Assembly (NCBI GenBank): GCA_024509875.1
Contig: JAMPIV010004247.1
Coordinates: forward strand, 397,501 to 461,500
Length of the DNA: 64,000 bases
From: Oreohelix idahoensis
Lineage: Eukaryota > Mollusca > Gastropoda > Stylommatophora > Oreohelicidae
Direction: 5' to 3'
Numbering within the stretch: the first letter of the stretch is position 1; every line of letters begins with the position of its first letter. Both the position numbers and the translations under genes were made by a program. The notes below the pieces were generated by a model. It saw only the letters and a program-made list of their open reading frames with translations. It was not told the DNA's origin and ran no database searches. This document shows positions 1 to 11,099 of the stretch, piece after piece.

Positions 1-2715
1 CTCTTTGTTTCCCATGCTTGTTGTGGTAGCCGATCTCCTCCCATTTTGCAGACGTGGCCAAACCATCAACTTAGTTGGGACTGTTCTACTTGGGTCTGCA
101 GGGGGTGGCATTTTAGGCCTTGACGCATCGTCTGGTTGCGTACCATGTCTCTTCTTGTTACTTCAACCACCTTCCTCAGATACCTCATTTCTGAGGTTTG
201 GATCTGGATTTTGTGGGTTGTAATCATTGCCCATGACTCGCATCCATATGTCAAGACTGGGACATAGGTGGAGCGGTATACAGCCATCTTCGTTTTCTTA
301 CCAACCTCTCTCTTGCTGAGGAATCCTCGATTTATGGCCTGAAAAAGTCTCCCAGCTGCTGCTTTTCGAGTGGCCAACTCTTCTTTGATGCCTCCCTTTC
401 GGTCTATAATAGCTCCGAGATATTTAAAGTGGTCGACCTGCTCCAGGACCTGTTCTCCCAGCTTAATCTGATGTCTTCTTTCTTCTCGTGATATCACCAT
501 GGATTTTGTTTTAGAGCTACTTATGACCATAACTTTCTTCTCCAGCTCTTCCTTCCAGACTTGCAGGTTGGATTGGAGATGTGCCTCTGATTTAGCAATC
601 AGGGCAACATCATCAGCAAAATCCAGCTCTGAAATACATACCTGTCTCATCTTCCAGTACCCCACTGAATACTTTCTTGTTCTCTCCTTACATGACTTGA
701 TAACATCGTCCATGAGGAGTATGAATAGATAAGATGACAGGATAGCACCTTGTCTTACACCAGTGGTGGTCCTGAACAGTATTCTCTATGTGTGCTGTGC
801 GTGCTGTGCACACCTATGCGCGAAGGAAAATAAAAATTTAATTTATTATTCTGTAAAATATTTCTCCTCTAAGTTCTGCTTTCGGACCGCACGCATCAGG
901 ATAACAGATGTTCCCGCATAGAATCTACGAGTACATCTAGTTTCAGTTTCACAGACGCGTTTTATAGTGCAGTTTTTATTGGTTGTAGCAATCGCCCGAA
1001 GTTTCTCGGGTAATTCCGTCACAATGCGTGCTGGACCGTTCGGATTCACGTCTAAAGACTGGTTTGTGTGAACCGGGGTCATGGGTAGATAAGTCAATAC
1101 AATGCGAACATGCGTGCGGTGGCCTAGCAGCTCCCGAGTTGTAAAAATCGGCTGTGTCCGTCCAGTGTTTTTTGTGATTAATTTTTGTTAGTTGCCGGGA
1201 ATGCAGATTATTACAGTGACAGTGATGTTCAAGTTGTAAGTTAATTAGTATTTCGGAGATAATTGACATATACCCCTAATAACTATCGTTGCGTAATTGA
1301 ATATAGATGATTTTTAAATTAAGAGGGGAAGAAGTTAAATAGTAGGCGTACATATTCATTTTAAGTAGCAGCACGCCTAGCTCGCATTACCAGGATACGC
1401 CACTGGTCCTGAACTCTTCTGACTTATGGTTTGCTGTCCTCACATAATTCCTGCAAGACTTGTAGAAGCTCTGTATAACATGAATCAGAGGTGCTGGAAT
1501 GTTCTTCCTTGCCAAACAGTCCCAAAGTTTGCTCCAGGGGACCCTGTCAAATGCCTTTTCCAGATCTATGAAACAAAGATGGATCTCACTCTTATACTCA
1601 AGGGCCTTTTCACTCAGCTGTCTGAGTGTGAAGATTAGGTCTTGAGTACTTCGGTTTGCTCGGAATCCGCACTGGACCTCATCCAATTATAGCTCAGCTA
1701 GGCGTCGGAGTCTCTGCTCTAGGATTCTAGAGTAGATTTTACCAGGGACACTGAGAAGGGATATGCATCTATGGTTTCCACATTGTCGATTGTCACCCTT
1801 TTTGAAAATTGGTGTTATGATGGCAATCTCCCAGTCCTTTGGTATGGTCTTGTTTCACCACGCTGCCTGTAGGACCCTTAAGAGTAATAGGTCGCCTGAT
1901 GCTCCCATGTACTTAACCATTTCTGGTGTTATACCATCATGCCCTGCTGCTTTGCCCATCTTGATTTTCTCCAGTGCTGCCTTCAGTTCTTCCATCTTTA
2001 TGTCATCTTCATCACCATTTGTTTCCTCTTCTGTGCTAGTGGTTATCATTTCTGATGATTGACCTTGCTCACCATCAAGGAGTTCTGAGAAATATTCTTT
2101 CCATTACTTCCTTCGGGGCAGTAAGCAATTTGCCTTGCTTGTCCTTTATAAATTTGAGAGGGCATTGTTTTTCCTTCCTCATGTTCTTTAGGGTCTTATA
2201 GAACAATTTATGGTTTTCTTGCGCATCTTTTTCTAGCTTTTCTCCAAATTCTTCCCAGGACTTCTGTTTTGCTGCTAGCACCTTGTTCTTTGCTTCTGTT
2301 CTGAGTATCACATATTCTCTATTTGTCCTGCTGTGTTTTTAGCTCCTAAGTATTGTTTCCATGCCATTTTCTTCTCTCTTATTTTCTCTTTGACTTCCTC
2401 TGCCCACCAAGGTGTCCTCTTTCTCTTGTTCCCAAATCGGACTTCACCACATGCTTCTGCAGCAGCTGTCTTTATGATGTCCTTGAATTTAAGCCACAGG
2501 GTTTCCAAGTCATCAGGTTGTTTTTCTGTGTTTCTCACTGCTGTAGCAATAAGCCCCCGATATCTGGTCTTAATTTCTGGCTCTCTCAGCTTGTAGGTCT
2601 TAATGCTCATTTCTTCCGTTCGTTTACTTGGTTTCTTGCGTGATGCTGGGCAGTTCCTAGGCTGAGCAACTCTTTCAGTTGTTCTTTTGATTGTAAGCGC
2701 TGAGATCATACCGAG
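1..2715 (-). mobile_element. RTE-A LINE, 5'-truncated and broken, cut by a hAT-like element
   Basis: The minus strand codes for LINE reverse transcriptase in fragments. In order from high to low coordinates these are a linker (WWAEEVKEKIREKKMAWKQY at about 2340-2420), the palm entry (KGDN near 1795), QCGFRANRSTQDL near 1660, FIDLEKAFDRVPW near 1560, GV.QGDILSP (split by the inserted element), FADDVALIAKS near 590 with intact FADD, and LTYGCESW near 225. Stops and frameshifts break it into at least five pieces, so it is a pseudogene. The RT is of the RTE-like type with the YGCESW tail. The 5' end fades near 2715 without endonuclease, as expected of a truncated insertion; the 3' end lies beyond base 1. 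Two more copies are in the window (45230-45493 and 60250-63288). Confidence 0.85.
777..1405. mobile_element. hAT-like non-autonomous DNA element inside RTE-A
   Basis: A 629 bp block interrupts the RTE-A reading frame exactly where the other copy (62390-62440) runs straight through. It starts CAGT and ends ACTG, and it is flanked on both sides by the 8-base direct repeat GTCCTGAA (769-776 and 1406-1413). Eight-base duplications and CAG...CTG ends are typical of hAT elements. The inner sequence is AT-rich and no transposase frame is visible. Beyond the outer four bases the ends are only weakly inverted. Confidence 0.72.
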
Positions 2716-2997
2716 AGAAAAAAAAAAATTCAAAAGTAGGGAAAACGAAAATTCCGCTGTAGTAATTTTTTTAAAGTAATTACGCTGTTTGTATCGCATA
2801 TGCCAAGATTTGAGCCGTGATTGTATTACAGGAAAAATGAAATTCAGTCACATTGATCTTCATGATTTAATTATAAAAGACGAAATACAGTAAGTATTTC
2901 CAAATTTAGAGACAGCTCTATGTATGTTCTTAACATAGATGGTTACTAACTTACTGTTATTTTTTCAACGATAAAACTAATTTAGAAAAAAAAAAAA

Positions 2998-3305
2998 GGG
3001 ACCCAAAGATGCAGCAATAGAGAATGCAGTCAGCGACCCATAGCTTGACTGCGTGCATCAGAGTCAGCGAACCAGAGCTGACTAAGACCCTACTCCACCT
3101 CCACGTGGTGGTCCTGGAAACAGTCTGCATCACTGCAGTCTGGCTGAGAGAGTAGGGATCGCAGAGGGAAGGCAAACCCGGTCCTAAAAACTGCCGTGCT
3201 GAAGTCGGATGTGTCGACCGAAAGGTGCAGATATCACAGCTCCGGCGTAAACAGACACAACGCAACCAACGTCCTATTTCAGGACGAACAAGGAAGAAGA
3301 AGAAG
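2998..3305 (+). repeat. R1 SINE-like element, copy 1
   Basis: A roughly 308 bp unit begins GGGACCC, contains the shared landmark blocks CACCTCCACGTGGTGGTCC and GTGTCGACCGAAAGGTGCAG, and ends in (GAA)n. It is flanked by the direct repeat ATTTAG plus an A run (2980-2997 and 3306-3321). Three more copies lie at 25614, 44906 (inverted) and 58463 (inverted), with the same 5' start. No clear RNA polymerase III A and B boxes were found. Confidence 0.85.
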
Positions 3306-3424
3306 ATTTAGAAAAAAAAAACTTCACAGAAAAAAACATTGTGTCAGGGCATACTTAATTCCTAAACGATATGGATGCCTCTTGTCTCCATTTCTTTTCT
3401 TGCAATAGATTGGGTTGTGAAAAC

Positions 3425-4190
3425 ATCGACATCACTGGTGGAATCTGACTAAACAGCTTGGTGATCTAGATTTTGCAGATGACTTGGCTCTTCTGTCCCA
3501 TAACCATAATCAGTTGCAAGACGGAATGAGAATGCTCGATGGGAAGTCGCGACAAGTGGGTCTAGAAATACACGGGGAAAATACTAAGATAATGAGGATA
3601 GACGCAAGAAATTATAACAAGGTTGAACTTGAAGAAACACCACTAGAAGATGTCGAATCGTACACATACCTTGGTAGCAATATAGACAACGTTTTAGGAA
3701 CAGACAATGATAACAAACTAGGAATAAAAAAATAAAAAAAAAACAAGAGGAGCTTTCATTTCATTGGGAGACGTGAAGATCAAGAGAAATCAAGTCCAAC
3801 ACGAAGATAGGAATCTTCGGCTCATGTGTCAGGTCAGTCCTATTGGGTGACTCTGAAACATGGAGAACAATAAAAACAACAACTACAAAAGTTAGACATT
3901 CATAAATGGGTGCTTGCGTAGAATAGTAGGATTGAAAGGGTATGACATAGCGTAGCAGGGCAGTCCTTGTTCTGGAATCTCCAGGGAAAGAGAGGCAAAG
4001 GTAGACCAAAAAGCATATGGAGAAGAGAGCTGGAGATAGAATTGAAACTGATGAGGAAAACGTGGAGAGAACTTGAGCTGTTGACACGTGACTGGAGGAC
4101 TTGGCATGTGTTTGTCGAAGGCCTATGCTCCTTGGGGAGCCAAATGGTATTGATTGCTTCACTTCCTCTTTGTTATTATTATTGTTGATC
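3425..4190 (+). pseudogene. RTE-C LINE reverse transcriptase relic
   Basis: The plus strand keeps LDFADDLALLSHNHNQLQDG near 3465, ESYTYLGSNID near 3655 and a tail region with KRGKGRPKSIWRRELE near 3985. These are the palm FADD motif, the YLGS motif and the basic GRP..WRR segment of RTE-type LINEs. Several stops and shifts break it, and only the 3' third survives. It ends in a (TTATTA)-like tail at about 4170-4185. Closest relative here: 4542-5267 on the other strand. Confidence 0.8.
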
Positions 4191-4194
4191 AGAA

Positions 4195-5580
4195 TCGACA
4201 TCATTGCACTCCGGGCAAAACCATTAGGTGCTCAGTCTCCCTCAGCAAATGTCAAAAGGGTATGAATGATACCTGCTCCTGTAGCGCGCTAGTTGTATAC
4301 ACGACGGATGCATCCTTTCATTCGTCCATCTCTGCTAGCCTTACGTTTGATGCCACAATCCAGTAATCTTAGCCTTGCTGATACATCAGTCGCAGGGTCG
4401 TTCTCTAACAAGCGATCACTAATTGTCTTAAATATTTCTCCCTTATCTATATCCAGTGTCCCCATTATGGGTGCTGTCGGAGCTATTCTGTCAACTCTTA
4501 CATTGCCGCGCAACCCTGCATGACCACGACAGTTCATTCATAACCCTCCACTCCCAAAGGAGCATAGGCCTTCAATAAACACATGCCAGGTCCTCCTGTC
4601 ACGTGCCATCATCTCAAGTTCTTTCTACGTTCTCCTCATCGTTTTCACCTCTGTTTCCAGCTCTCTTCTCCATATGCTTCTTGGTCTACCTCTGCTGCCC
4701 TGGGGGTTCCAGAACAAGGACTGCCTTGTAATGCTATCAACAGGTTTCCTCAGTGTGTGTCCTATCCATCGCCATCGTCTTCTTCTCATCTCTTGTTCCA
4801 CTGGCACTTGTCTAGTTCTTGTCATCAGTTCCATGTTGGTAACCTTGTCATACCATTTTAATCCCTCTTCTTCGCAAGCATCCATTTATGAAAGTCTGTA
4901 GCTTTTTGGTTATTGCCTTTGTTGTTCTCCATGTCTCAGAGCCATACAATAGGACTGACTTCCCATTTGAGTTGAAGATTCTTATTTTCGTGTTGGATCC
5001 GATTTCTCTTGATCTCCATATATTTCCCAATGCAATGAAAGCTCCTCTTGCTTTTTGTATGATATCACTGTCTGTCCCTCCAACTTTGTCTATATTGCTG
5101 CCAAGATATGTGTACGATTCTACATCTTGTATTGGTGTTTCTTCAAGTTCAACCCTATTATCATTACTTGCATTTATTCTCATTATTTTTGTCTTTTCCC
5201 TGTGTATTTTCAGACCCAATTGCTGTGACCTCTCATCGAGTGTTTTCAATTTGTCCTGCATCTGATTACCACGATAGTGGATTCATACAAATTCCTTAAG
5301 ATTTGAGGCTTCTAATGATGTTTTCCATTCATGCTGGAGCCATCCATTTTGGACCATAGACTGAGAGTCTGGCACAATAACTGCCCTGGTTGATGTAATT
5401 TCAGACACCCACCCCAGGGCTCAGTAGCTGCCTCTATCTCCATTCTTAAGTTGGAGGTTGTTGTCAGGTAAGCTCCGCTTTCTTCAGCGAATACCCTGAT
5501 TTTGCACCACGGAGTACAGACCTATCAGTGTACACAATGGTATCATTCATCCATGGCGTGATAATTTATCAGCTGATTGG
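4195..5580 (-). pseudogene. RNase H-domain LINE relic, split by RTE-C
   Basis: Two pieces, 5268-5580 and 4195-4541, form one minus-strand element when the intervening RTE-C copy is removed. The first piece holds the start of an RNase H-like domain (HEWKTSLEASNL near 5330). The second has CRGHAGLRGNVRVDR, equivalent to the PGHAGVRGNERAD block of the copies at 34.9-36.2 kb, then GTLDIDKGEIFKTISDRLLE. Stops are frequent. Confidence 0.72.
4542..5267 (-). mobile_element. RTE-C LINE, 5'-truncated copy inserted in the RNase H relic
   Basis: The minus strand reads KLKTLDERSQQLGLKIHREK, SYTYLGSNIDKVGG, VLLYGSETWRTT and then RWRWIGHTLRKPVDSITRQS and GRPRSIWRRELE. This is the 3' end of an RTE reverse transcriptase frame with one stop or shift near 4860. 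It is bounded by an imperfect 19-base direct repeat (ACCACGA.AGT..ATTCAT at 4523-4541 and 5268-5286, three mismatches), so it inserted into an older RNase H element. Confidence 0.82.
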
Positions 5581-5915
5581 GAGCCGCGCTGGTGTAATGG
5601 TTACCACACTACGCTGGCGATCGGGTGATCCAGGTTCGAGCCCTGGCCAGGACATTTGAAGCAGTGTCGTCGACCGGGACTTGGACTGGATTAATTCGAG
5701 CCCTGGCGAAGACATTTGAAAGAGTGTCGTCGACCAGGGACTGAAATAACCTGAATAGCTCCTGAGCCGACCCAGCTCTAATGCGTACCTCCGGAATCGG
5801 CGAGAGGATACCTGTCATTGTACAGGGAAACTCACGTAAAATCAGTCTCAGGTTACACATATTAACAGTAATTTCACCTCGAGTAATAGCGGGCGTACGA
5901 TTAAAAAAAAAAAAA
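5581..5915 (+). repeat. tRNA-derived SINE with internal duplication
   Basis: The head (about 5583-5655) resembles a tRNA gene, with an A box-like TGGTGTAATGG at 5590 and a B box GGTTCGAGCCC at about 5633. The body follows, and the element ends in an A run at 5902-5915. A block containing CGAGCCCTGGC, GACATTTGAA and GTGTCGTCGACC occurs twice in tandem (about 5637-5684 and 5697-5744), so part of the head and body is duplicated. It does not fold as a plausible functional tRNA over its full length. Confidence 0.72.
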
Positions 5916-6039
5916 ATAGCTGATTAATTTCCAGCTCTGCTTTCCCATTATCCCACGCTCTGCACTCCCTGCCAAGGCTGATGATGACGTGCTGGTAGTT
6001 TGTCCAGTTCTGTCTTACTTCACACTTCCCCCTTGGATA

Positions 6040-6644
6040 TATACTACTGGACAAAAGTTAAGGGCCACCATTCAGTTTAGACAAGGTTTATATAATTGAT
6101 TGGCAAACTGTAAAGACAAGTGCAAATGTCATTAAAACTGAGCTCAGAGAAATGTGTATACATTTCTGTGTGCACTAGGTTAATTTTTTTTAAATGTCCA
6201 AAAACTTGGTCACTTTAACCCGCACGTGAAAATTGCCATTGTTGCTGCAAAAACTCGTGGTTTTTGCAACACGCCCCACTAGTTCAAAAGGTGAAAAAGT
6301 GAATTGAATTTGAATGCACGTGGAAAATGATCATCGGTAAAGAGTGTTCACCGTTGGTATGCAATAAATCAGTATGACAAGTGGTCGAAATGATCACTGC
6401 ATTAGCCATGCCACCAAGGAGAAGTCTCAGCACTGTAGACCGTGGTCGAGCCATGGCATGGATTCAGGATGGTCACTCTGTTCGTCATGTTGCAAGACGT
6501 TTAGCAGTGTCCCACTCTACCATTCAGAGACTTCTTGAGAAATTTCAAACTACCGGACATTTGGAAAATCGACCCTGCTCACGAAGAATTATATAAACCT
6601 TGTCTCAACTGAATGGCGGCCCTTAACTTTTGTCCAGTAGTATA
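6040..6644 (+). mobile_element. Tc1/mariner deletion derivative with terminal inverted repeats
   Basis: Both ends carry the inverted repeat TACTACTGGACAAAAGTTAA plus GGGCC (left from 6042, right ending at 6642), differing at about one position over 35 bases. The ends sit next to TA dinucleotides, as expected for this superfamily. The roughly 600 bp length is far short of an autonomous element (about 1.3-1.7 kb). Inside is only the start of a transposase frame (6381-6596). Confidence 0.88.
6381..6596 (+). pseudogene. Tc1-like transposase, N-terminal HTH only
   Basis: The frame reads MPPRRSLSTVDRGRAMAWIQ then DGHSVRHVARRLAVSHSTIQ and RLLEKFQTTGHLENRP from the ATG near 6408, and stops at 6594-6596. 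This is the first helix-turn-helix (paired-like) DNA-binding domain of Tc1 transposases. The DDE catalytic domain is absent because of an internal deletion. The truncated frame is open, so a DNA-binding fragment could be made if the element were transcribed. Confidence 0.8.
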
Positions 6645-7880
6645 CTTTCAACCGTGGTCACCTGCCATATCGTTGCCTATGCCATCCCTCTTTTTATTCA
6701 CACTCCCTTGATGTCTTCTCTCTGTGGTTATGCGCATATAGGCATTTGCCTTTGTACTGAACCCCTCACTGCGTGAACTTATAATGTGGACGACCCATAA
6801 TACTGTTGCTTGTTATGCCTTAATTTGGTATTGCCTCCAGGGGTTTGCTTGCTTGTTTACCAATTGTCGATGACTCATTTTCACATGACACTATTGGCTC
6901 TAGATAGCACCGATGAACTCTCACATTAAGTTGACAAAAATCTGTTGCGGTTTTTCATTGTATGGAACACCGTTTTTGTTGATCTTTTCTACTCTTCACA
7001 TCTGAGATACATCTTTGCTATGTTTTACTTTGTTATTTTTTCACCAAAATTTTGTTTGTTTAATGTGCTCAGTGTTCCTTGGGCATTGCAGTATTTCCAC
7101 TCTGCTGGGACTTCAGCGACAATTTTTGTAACGTTACCTGGATGTGACTCAGTTTGAAATAAGTCCACATAATTAAATGCCCGGTCACATCTGCTAAATT
7201 AGACAGGAGAAGCAAAGGAAAAAAACTTTGTAACTACATACCAGACCTAAGGGTCTTTTATATTTGGACATGCGCCCTAATATAACCGACTAAGTTGAAC
7301 GGGACATGCCTCGCCAAAACTTTATTTAAAAAAAAAAAACTGAAGGTAAAAAGAGAAGAAAAACTGCATTAAAGAAGAAAAGCACATTAAGCAAATTTTT
7401 TTTTGCCACTGAAGTTCTTTGGTGTTAAACAAGGGCAATCCTGGTACAAGGAAGCAATTAATGAACTACCGGTTAATAATTAAAAATGTAATAATTAAGA
7501 ATGTCGGTGGAGGTGACAGACCTGTTTTTACAGAGGAACATTAAGAATGCCACGGGCAGCCACAAGATTAACGATGATACTCTGAAAGTGGCCAGTGTGT
7601 GAAGGAATCAAATTACACACGCAAAAAACTTTTTCCCAGTAACTGACTTCCGATCAAGAGCATGATGTCAGGAAGCAAACACTATGGCCAACCTACTTAC
7701 TTAACTGCCCAAACTGCCAGATATCTCTAATGACACCAAGGGACTGCTGACATATTCATACCAACTCTTTACCACTACTGCCCAAACATGGTCTCTATCT
7801 AGAGCAGACAGAAGAAGTGAATAAATCAAGAAGCTGGTGGGAACAACACTGTGGCATTATTTAGAGAGAAAAAGTCCCTT
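6645..7880. other. Intergenic stretch, one faint LINE relic
   Basis: No gene was recognised. The part from about 6830 to 7100 resembles 38510-38885 (shared phrases such as GCTTGCTTGTTTAC, CACTGATGAAC-like text and the spacing between them). On the minus strand that sequence gives a LINE-like frame, so both are probably old copies of one element. The rest is AT-rich without repeats or open frames of note. Confidence 0.4.
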
Positions 7881-8190
7881 ATGGTTAATGCAGAATGAAA
7901 AAGTACCTAGTAATAGGTAACAGAATTGAAAAAGTAAAGTTTTCCATGACACCTAATGGCTAATATAGAATAAAAAAGTACTTAATGGCTAATATGGAAT
8001 TAAAAAAGTGAATTTTCCCAAGACACCTAATGGCTAATATAGAATGAGCAAGTAATGTTTCCCCAAGATGATTAACATAGAACGAACAAGTAAAGTTTCC
8101 CTAGAACTGTAACACAGAATGAAAAAGTAATGTTTCTCAAGAGTCTAACAGCTAAAGTATGTGAATGAAAAAGTTTCCTAAGAAAGAAAA
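7880..8190. repeat. Degenerate tandem repeat
   Basis: Units of variable length (about 40-55 bp) repeat the phrases CCTAATGGCTAATATAGAAT and AAAAAGTAAAGTTT six or seven times with substitutions and small deletions. There is no coding frame. It looks like a decayed minisatellite. Confidence 0.7.
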
Positions 8191-8879
8191 AGTAAAGAAA
8201 GTTTGCCCATGCAGCTGGTTGATAGGGATCGACTCTCACTAAGCGTCAAAACCCATTTGTTATGTGTTCCAGCATATTTCTTTATTAGTGCTGCTCCAAC
8301 GATGTTTCTAGTCTTTTTGTTTCTTGGTTGGACATTTCTTCTTTTGTTAGCCTCTTTCCTCACACATCTCATTTCGCAAGTGTTGATTTCTGTTTCCTGT
8401 TCCTTTTCATATGTTCAGGATTGATACAGATAACACAGTGTTGGTATAAGCACTGTATTTGTTATATTTTTTTTCTTCCTTTTGCAGTCATTTGGATATT
8501 TAGGTGGTTTAAAACTGGGGTCAGCTGATAGATCCTTTTTTTGAGATAAAATAGAACTACAGTAACGCTGATTTAGTAAGGGTAGAAATGATTTTGTTAG
8601 TTTTACAATGAAACAATGACATCAAATATTTAGGGAAAATGCTAAATACTAAAGTTAAATATAGAAGCAGGATACACTGACCATGCAAAAATAAAAATAA
8701 AGAAATCAGGATAGCTACATTGGCAAAAGTCAAGAGAAAATGAAACTTATAAGGAAATTTGGGATGCCATGACAGATTAAAGGGGTACTGGAATGTTTCA
8801 AATATAGATAAATATGGGAAAATACTGAAGCCACATGGAATGACATAAAATTATGATAATGTTTTCTACTATATTATTG

Positions 8880-10450
8880 CCTGCAATAATAGCGGGAAAA
8901 AATTTCATTTTGTCAGGAGCTCACAATGTATATTTTTCTCTGATAAAGTTTGTGGACTTTCTCAGGATTCTGTCGTACTGTAGTTTTTCCATCAAATCGG
9001 TTGGTGAAGGCTATGCTGTCAGTCTACTCATCTCATGAAGCCAACAGTCTTGAAGGACATGTTCTACTGTTTGTTCATCTTCCTCACATGGACATATGTC
9101 TGCCTGCCTGATGTTTAATTTGTTGAACAGAATAGTATTTCAGTCTGGAGTAGTCAATACTCATTCTGATTATTATGAATTCGTCTCATTGTGGTAAAGA
9201 GTGTTATTCTTCTGTTGTATCTGAATCTAGTTTTTCTCTGCTATTTTTCTTTTGACGTAATTTTTTAAAAATTATTGCTTTTATCTTTTAATACCTGTTT
9301 AACATTTATGCCGAGAATATCATGAGAAACGTAAGAGATGACCAAGAACACACAGAGTTTGACTCATTTAACATCGGCGGGTACCAGATCCCGGACATCA
9401 GATATGCTGACGACACAGTCCTCCTATCGACCAACCCAGAAGGACTTGAACAATTAATTCTATCCACCAAAAAACACAGCGAGGTCCAGAATCTATACCT
9501 AAACACCAAGAAGACCAAAGTATTGACAACAGACAAAGTAAAGATCAAACCAGAAATTGAAAACGAAGAACTGGAAAGTGTTAATGAATTTGAATACTTA
9601 GGATCAATCATCAACAGCTCTGGCGACTGTGCAGTAGAAATTAAAAGAAGATTTGCAATTGCTTCACATAAACTAATACAGATGAAAAACCTATGGCAAG
9701 GCACAAGTAAAGAAACAAAGTTACAACTGATCAGAGCATGTATATTCCCAGTAGCAACATATGGCTGCGAGACTTGGATACTCAATAAAACAGTTGCAAA
9801 AGAGGTTACATCATTCAAAATGAAATGCTACAGAAGGATGTTGAGAATACCCTGGACAGAAAAAAAGACCAACAGAGAAGTACTGCACTCACTAAACGTT
9901 CAGGAACATTGGCTCCTAAATACCATCGCAATAAGGAAGCTGAAATTTTTCGGTCATATAAAAAGACATAATAGTCTGGAAAAAATAGTGATGAAAGGCA
10001 TGGTCTCTGGAAAAAGAGGAAGGGGTCGACCTAGATGACAGTGGACCCAGGACATCACAGAGAGTCTGAACTTATCTTTGGCTGATGCAGGTCGACTTGC
10101 CCAGAATCGTGATGCGTTCAGAGCAGCTGTAATGGAGACAACGTTCTGGAAAGAATATGTCACATGATGATGATCTTTTAATATGTTGCAATGTCTTTAG
10201 TTTCCAAATCTGTGTTCTCCTTTAGCATGTTTATCTGTCTTCTCTTTTCCACATATCTTGTGGTGAGCAGGAATTCCCCATATTTTCAATTTGAATGTAT
10301 GGCTAGTTTCAGCCAGTATTTCTGACAGGCTGTCAAATTCATTGTTTTCAATGTTCCTTAGGGCAGTTATGGCTGATACAAAATCTGTGAGGGATACTAT
10401 CCTGGCTCTAGCATAACTTTTTTTCTTTTCATACAATGGTTATTGTGGCT
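8880..10450 (-). pseudogene. RNase H-bearing LINE relic, split by RTE-D
   Basis: On the minus strand 10184-10450 gives DFVSAITALRNIENNEFDSL and IWGIPAHHKICGKEKTDKHA, equivalent to the end of an RNase H domain (S.LQAL, WIPGH.G..GNE.AD). The piece 8880-9282 gives ADICPCEEDEQTVEHVLQDC, equivalent to the CxC...H...C tail seen in the 5 kb LINE at 23560-23620. The two join when the RTE-D copy is removed. It is heavily mutated. Confidence 0.7.
9294..10172 (+). mobile_element. RTE-D LINE, 5'-truncated copy
   Basis: An open frame of 238 codons from 9322 carries IRYADDTVLLSTN (palm YADD motif intact), EFEYLGSIINSSGD, VATYGCETWILN and FFGHIKRHNSLEKIVMKGMV, then GRGRPR. It stops at 10036, with the reading continuing in the same frame as WTQDITESLNLS. 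This is the C-terminal half of an RTE-type reverse transcriptase. It ends in GATGATGAT and is flanked by the 11-base direct repeat ATCTTTTAATA (9283-9293 and 10173-10183). It is among the less decayed copies. Confidence 0.87.
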
Positions 10451-10746
10451 GCTTTTAGTGCTTCTGTCTCAGCTCCGAGATGTTTGAAAATTCACACAAA
10501 AACTTCAGACATTACTAACATCAAAGTGACAAATGTCACAGCCATGGTTTTTAAGAACATTTTTCAGTTTGGAGGATGGCAGAAACTAAAGACATTTGGG
10601 AACTTCTTTGTCAACAGTTTTGCATTGTCTTATTAGCAAGGTCCGTTTAAAGGATCATACGTTTAGCATCCAGAGCCAGCATACTCATAGAATATCTTAA
10701 AGATCCATAGATAAAGTTATGCTCTTATTCTACAAATCTCCGACCC

Positions 10747-11098
10747 ATGCATGGGTGCACATCTGACTATTCCCACCCAAGCCCGAACTGCATCCTTCTC
10801 TTTACCAGCCACATGCTGCTCCCCTACATTTACAGGCAGCACTGGATGGTGGTATTGCATGTTTCCAAGACAACCTATTACTTCAGAACCCTGTCATGCC
10901 AGATGCCAGGAGACAAAGAAAGAAAAGAACCTCTGTACCCTCAGGCATATCACAAGAGTTTTTGCATGTGGCTGGCTACCTCATCATATAAAACAATGCT
11001 GCAGAAACTATTGCAAGAATACATGGTTTTTGGTACACAGTTCCTGCAATGGGGGGCATCATTCCCTGTTAAGGAACTTAAAAGTAGAATGATGATGA
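10747..11098 (+). repeat. R2 repeat, copy 1
   Basis: A dispersed SINE-like repeat of about 350 bp. Landmarks shared with other copies are GACAAAGAAAGAA, a GGCTGGC..CCTCATCAT block (about 10965), TGCAGAAACTATTGCAAGAA (about 11000), a short GCTCC/GGAACT block and a final GATGATGAT. There is no coding role despite short frames on the plus strand. Confidence 0.65.
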
Positions 11099-11099
11099 T

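Noticed and set aside
2957..3265. Protein frame in R1 (CDICTFRSTHPTSARQFLGP and relatives) seen in all four copies
   Set aside because: The frame exists because copies are similar; it has no stable start, ends at element borders and has no known domain.
5583..5655. A real tRNA gene
   Set aside because: A and B boxes are present but the acceptor and anticodon stems do not pair well, and the unit continues into a SINE body with an A tail.
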